The position numbers were made by a program, and so were the translations under genes. Shown here one piece after another: positions 59,901 through 64,000 of a stretch of DNA of 64,000 nt (within the stretch, counting starts at the first letter, position 1; each line of letters starts with the position of its first letter). Where the stretch lies: assembly GCA_003117195.1 (NCBI GenBank), contig BDSI01000124.1, positions 130,010-194,009 of the forward strand. The letters are read 5' to 3'. The notes beneath the pieces are model-generated. The model was not told the origin of the DNA, made no database searches, and worked only from the letters and a program-made list of their open reading frames with translations. The DNA comes from Eudorina sp. 2006-703-Eu-15. Lineage: Eukaryota > Chlorophyta > Chlorophyceae > Chlamydomonadales > Volvocaceae.

Positions 59901-62316
59901 TGTACTGCTGTGGGATGTACGGCAATGTCGTGCTGGCGCCGCCACGCCTCTGATGGAGGTGAGGTGCGGGAACGCTCGAGGCGGTACCCCCCCTGTAGCA
60001 ATGGACGCTGATCCCCGCCCCGCCCACAAACCTCGGCCGCAACCCCCCGGCTCCTCTCTCCTGGCCCCGGCGCAGCGAAAACCATGCCCCGCCCCAAATG
60101 ACCAGTACCCCTGGGGTCCCCTTCCCTCCCTCCCTCCCCCATCCTCTCCCTTCCCCTCACCTCACCTCTCCTCACCTCTCCTCTCCTCACCTCTCCTCAC
60201 CTCTCCTCACCTCTCCTCACCTCTCCTCACCTCTCCTCACCTCTCCTCACCTCTCCTCACCTCTCCTCACCTCTCCTCACCTCTCCTCACCTCTCCTCAC
60301 CTCTCCTCACCTCTCCTCACCTCTCCTCACCTCTCCTCACCTCTCCTCACCTCTCCTCACCTCTCCTCACCTCTCCTCACCTCTCCTCACCTCTCCTCAC
60401 CTCTCCTCACCTCTCCTCACCTCTCCTCACCTCTCCTCACCTCTCCTCACCTCTCCTCACCTCTCCTCACCTCTCCTCACCTCTCCTCACCTCTCCTCAC
60501 CTCTCCTCACCTCTCCTCACCTCTCCTCACCTCTCCTCACCTCTCCTCACCTCTCCTCACCTCTCCTCACCTCTCCTCACCTCTCCTCACCTCTCCTCAC
60601 CTCTCCTCACCTCTCCTCACCTCTCCTCACCTCTCCTCACCTCTCCTCACCTCTCCTCACCTCTCCTCACCTCTCCTCACCTCTCTCTCCTCTCCTGGAC
60701 CTCTCCTCCGCAACCGTCCCCGGGTGTGCCCGGGTTCGTTTTTCGGGTTTCTTTCTTTTCTCAATTTACCCGTCCCCGTCCCCGTCCCCGCCCCCCTGCC
60801 CCCTGCCCCGCAGCACCACGACCAGCAGCAGCCCGTGGTGTGCCTGGCGGCGCTGCCCTCCAACGACTCGGCGCTGCTGCTGGCGGCCCGGGACGGCAGT
60901 CTGCGGCTGTGGGACTTCCGGGGCGCCACCACCATGAGGCTGTGGCGGCAGCCGGGGTTCGCGGTGGGGCGGGATGCGGGAGGGGAAGGGGATTCGGCTG
61001 AGGGATGGAAGTGAAAACAGCCAGGAGCACACCGCACAGGGGTGCGGGGAGGGTTTTGGGTCGGGCTTGCAGTATATGGGGTTGGAAGGTGTTAGGTTTG
61101 CTCTCCGCCGCTGACTCCTGGTGAAGCATATGCGGCGGAGCATGCGGTAAAGCAGATGAGGGCGCTGGAGCTAGGACTGAGGGGCTGGCCGTGGTTCTGC
61201 TGCCCTGAGTCAGGGCAACAGGACCGTAACCGCATCCTGCCGCCCCGGACGCGGACCCGCCCCGCTGCGCCCTACCTTCCGCGCTGCCTTACTACACTCT
61301 GCTTCAAAAACGCCGCCTCTGCTGCCTGCCAGCCTACCTAAACCCCCATACGTGCGCCCCGCCTCCGTTTCCCGCCCTCTCGCTGCAGCTGGGGACGTGC
61401 GGCGGCACGGGTCGGCCCCGGTGCCACCTGGGTGTCTCCCCGGACGGTCGGCTGCTGGCGGCGGGGGCGGTGGACGGCAGCGTGTGGGTGTGGGACATGC
61501 GCGCTGGCGGCGGAGCCCCGGCGGAACCACGACAGGTTCGACCTGGGCCCGGGGCAGGGAGGGGGATGTGCTGTTGTTTGCTTTGCTCTGCCGGGCGGAT
61601 GTCGGATCCAGCCCTGGCCTGGCCCGGCCCACCTCCGCCCTGTCTTGCCCTGTCTTGTCCAGTCTTGTCCAGTCTGGTCTTGTCCTGTCCTGCAACCGTG
61701 GGAAACTGTGTGCCTGCTGCGCCCTCCACCTTTCCATATTATAGCCAAGCTCCTCCTCCCGGCCGCCGGCGTTCCCTGGGGGACCCCATGCAAACACGGC
61801 GCAAGCTCCCCGGCGGCGGTCCCCTCTTCCGGTGGTGGCGCGTGCCCGCCACCTCGCATGCTCCCACCCCCTCTCCGTCACCAGCCACGGGTCCCCCACA
61901 GCGCCGTGATAATCAGGACAGGCCTCCCGCCCCCATCCCTCATCAGCCGGCCGCTGCCCGTGGTCACGCCCGGGCTCCCCCATCCCAACCCCTGCATGCG
62001 GCGCCGCCTATACCTCACATCCAACATCGACCCTTACTCCCCAGCCTGACCTGCCCGGCCCTTCGCCCGCGCGCTCCCATCCGGCCCCATCGCCCCTCGC
62101 CCCATCCCGCTCCACCGCACCGCCCCGCGCCACCACCCGATCCCGCCCCTTCCCGGGGCCCCTCGCCCCGCCCCGCACCCTCCCCAGCTCCGCGGCGGCC
62201 CCGGCGGCGCTTGTGTGCACCGGGACCAGGTGGTCGCCACCGCCTTCTCGGCCGACATGGCGGCTCTGCTGTCGGCGGACAAGGCGGGGGGCCTCGTATT
62301 CTGGCCGCTGGAGTGA
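53094..62316 (+). CDS. ATG16: ATG16-like autophagy protein (coiled coil plus WD40 repeats)
   Basis: ATG16 binds ATG5-ATG12 and directs ATG8 lipidation at the forming autophagosome. Exons are 53094-53243, 53649-53762, 54098-54178, 54448-54522, 55173-55367, 56491-56541, about 56747-56887 (end uncertain), 57057-57540, 58216-58433, 58865-59007, 59375-59493, 59885-59958, 60814-60963, 61389-61535 and 62188-62316, about 756 residues. All phases agree. The N-terminus (LRHLYGAQTAPFLAPFADYS) fits an ATG5-binding helix. A coiled coil follows (about 50-225), with LRDENAALHSRL and a motif GRMNDLNRMHEEL. After a Pro/Ala/Gly linker, AAAHKGGCNSL opens a WD40 propeller: ADRLVSLWDVA, GDRALLVWDATSG, EDRSFKLWDLG, GHLDGSVLLWDVR, ARDGSLRLWDFRG, AVDGSVWVWDMR and a final LVFWPLE. 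This is the ATG16L1 and plant ATG16 architecture. Confidence 0.88.
54817..54842. repeat. GT dinucleotide repeat in ATG16-like intron 4
   Basis: A run of about 13 GT units, with a second short GT run near 54866-54877. It is intronic. Confidence 0.9.
55095..55150. repeat. 15-bp tandem repeat in ATG16-like intron 4
   Basis: About 3.5 copies of CATACCGCATACCCA lie just upstream of the acceptor of the fifth exon. Confidence 0.85.
56905..56990. repeat. CAT triplet repeat in ATG16-like gene
   Basis: Interrupted CAT/CCT/CGT triplets. I place them in the intron after exon 7, but the frame is open, so translation as an Ile-rich stretch cannot be formally excluded from sequence alone. Confidence 0.75.
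59494..59640. repeat. Repeat copying the donor of ATG16-like intron 11
   Basis: Units of about 38-43 bp, each carrying GGTGAGTGACCCGTGGGT. The real donor is at 59494, and copies of GTGAGT occur at 59537, 59575 and 59613. Confidence 0.9.
60161..60685. repeat. 10-bp satellite-like array in ATG16-like intron 12
   Basis: The 10-mer CTCTCCTCAC is repeated about 50 times without visible interruption between 60181 and 60680, with partial units on both sides. It lies in the 855-nt intron between the exons ending at 59958 and starting at 60814. The coding strand is almost pure pyrimidine. It creates long spurious open frames of Leu-Thr-Ser-Pro-His type. Confidence 0.97.
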
Positions 62317-64000
62317 AGCAGCCTGTGCGTGCAGCGGGATGGTGACGATGGTGACGATGATGTGGATTCAAGTGAAACGGCCCAGGCACTTCCAGCGAGC
62401 GGCGTCAAACACTGACCAATGTATTGATATTGGTACCGCCCCGGATCGCCGGTGAGAAGCGGGGGAGCAGATATGCGGCCACATCCTGAGCCCGGGAACC
62501 AGAACACCAGGGGGATGCCATCTTGCCATGGGCTAAAAAACCAAGCCCAGAAGCAAACCCGGGCCATGGGCTTGGAGGATGGTCTGATCGGCCGGGGCGC
62601 AGTGCCGGGGGTGCTGAGGACGCGGCGATGCGGACCGACCGGTGGCGGCGCAGTGGGAGGCGGCATCGGGCTGGCGACCCGCTGCGTGGGCGGCGGCGGT
62701 CCGTGTGGTGTTGGGGGTTTGCCAAGGGCCTCCCAGCTGTGTTAGTAAGAAGTGAACCGCACCGTTGGAACCTGTAAAGGGGAGGGATGGTTGAGGCACC
62801 GCGGTGCGGCCGCAGGGTGGGACGCTCCCGCCGGCTGAGTCGTGCTGTTTCGCGTCCACGGGTTGGGTTCGGGTGTGGGCCGGTGTGCGGCGAAGGCGCG
62901 GGAGGGGTTGGCGTGACGGAGATGTTTTTGGCACTGTCATCGACGCAAGGGGGACTGCGGAAGGCGGGCCTGCTGCCTCCTGGGCCTTATGCGGGTCAGG
63001 AAGCCACTCAAAATAAAGGAGCTGTCGGGCATCCCGCGCGCTGATGTGTGCGTTTTGGATTTTGAGTTTTAGATTTTGAGTTTCGAATTTGGCATCCGCG
63101 GGAGTTCAGGAAGGAGCGCAACGGGGTTAAGACCGGTGCGACAACTTGGACACAGGATTACTTGCATGGTAGGCCACATCCTGGACTGTGCATTTATCCG
63201 GTGCGTGCGTGTGCAAGGTTTGACCTGCAGCCATGAAGATGAGCTTTGGCATCCTCGATCGCACGACAATGCCGTACGATGCCGTACGGCATTCAAGCTG
63301 CCGGGTCGGTCGCCATCGTGCACACCTAAACCATCCGACGTCTTCAGTGCTGAGGGCGCACAAAAGCGTCTAGGAACAGACGCGGGAGGGAAGCACCTCT
63401 GCCATGCTGTCGTCGCTGCCGGCGGTCATCGATCGAGCACCTGTTGGGGTCCACTGTGCACGCTAACCTGATAAACCGATAGGCTTGAGATAGGCACGGG
63501 AGGTTTGGAGAGGCATCTGTAATTACAATCTTCGTTGCCGTACATGACGTAAGATGGCGCCAGGGCTACCGTACATGGAGGCTGCGGCATCCTTGCCATT
63601 GCCACCTCTGCCCTTGTGAGGCCCTGGAACCCTGGGGAGCACCACGATGGCAGGACGGGGCAGGACGGCGCACGACATCGGACCGGGGGCCAGCGGGCCA
63701 CTGCTTCGCTAATGCACTACGCGCTCCTTGCTGCTTGTCGGGTGTCGAGCCCAGTGAAACGCGACACTGAATGGAATTATGAGCGACACCATATGACATT
63801 CGACCCACGGGTCACCAGGTGGGAAAAGGGGACAGCTGAAGCCCCCTCGAAAACCACCAATTAATGCGTGCGAGCACTCAGCACACGCACTCCCGCGGTT
63901 CTGAGCGCGACCGCCTGCCCGTACCGTCTGGGACTGACCGACCAACCGACCGACCCAGGGACAGCCGTTTTGACAACCGCCGAGCTCCACACACAGCCGA
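62317..64000. other. 3' UTR of the ATG16-like gene and spacer
   Basis: A UGUAA signal for the ATG16-like transcript is at 62773-62777. Beyond it I see no gene. There is an AT-rich direct repeat GATTTTGAGTTT at about 63057-63085 and one GACCCACGGGTC element at 63802-63813. Confidence 0.5.
62773..62777 (+). promoter_or_regulatory. UGUAA poly(A) signal of the ATG16-like gene
   Basis: TGTAA lies about 460 nt after the stop codon. I did not find an earlier copy. Confidence 0.5.

Noticed and set aside
59617..61014. 465-codon open frame with Leu-Thr-Ser-Pro-His repeats
   Set aside because: It is produced by the 10-bp array in an ATG16-like intron. Only the parts around 59885-59958 and 60814-60963 are real exons.

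Overview
The window looks like nuclear DNA of a chlamydomonadalean (volvocine-type) green alga. Coding regions are GC-rich and split into many short exons with GTGAGT/GTGCGT/GTGGGT donors and CAG acceptors. Proteins are rich in Ala, Gly, Gln and Pro tracts. Several genes end near the pentamer UGUAA, the poly(A) signal of volvocine algae. Introns and spacers hold many simple repeats. There is no operon structure, CRISPR array, phage or bacterial insertion sequence. Exon borders below come from reading splice sites by eye and checking that phases join. They are predictions, not transcript evidence.

Layout. 1-8541 (+): 3' part of a very long Ala-rich coiled-coil gene, with repeated frame breaks in its first 4.6 kb. 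9940-13072 (-): organellar ribosomal protein uL22 (seven coding exons expected, the first not found). 13889-15276 (+): C1D/Rrp47-type exosome cofactor. 15277-18482: mostly empty, with a weak minus-strand exon candidate. 18483-19352 (-): small secreted Cys-containing protein. 19353-22982: AT-richer stretch without a recognised gene. 22983-25193 (-): secretory-pathway nucleotide-diphospho-sugar transferase-like protein. 25625-27195 (+): RimI-like GNAT acetyltransferase, probably plastid. 27767-29725 (+): F-box-like/ankyrin-like protein. 31123-34884 (-): Maf-family nucleotide pyrophosphatase in seven exons. 38494-40098 (-): GATA zinc-finger factor. 42418-42980 (+): last two exons of an unidentified gene. 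46704-51815 (-): type-B response regulator in ten exons. 53094-62316 (+): ATG16-like autophagy protein with coiled coil and WD40 repeats in about fifteen exons. 62317-64000: 3' UTR and spacer.

The genes are a mixed housekeeping and regulatory set: organelle translation, RNA decay, nucleotide sanitation, protein modification, transcription, two-component signalling and autophagy. Nothing shows a shared pathway. The type-B regulator and the ATG16-like gene are divergent across about 1.3 kb, as are the glycosyltransferase-like and GNAT genes across about 430 bp.

The most distinctive signal is in the introns. In at least three genes (Maf, ATG16-like, uL22) a tandem repeat begins at or just inside a 5' splice site and copies the donor itself. 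Other introns hold a 10-bp repeat of about 50 perfect copies, a 30-bp minisatellite of about 18 copies and a 25-bp minisatellite. A near-palindromic 12-mer, GACCCRYGGGTC, recurs through the ATG16-like introns and the spacer beyond. I did not find a convincing new biological system.
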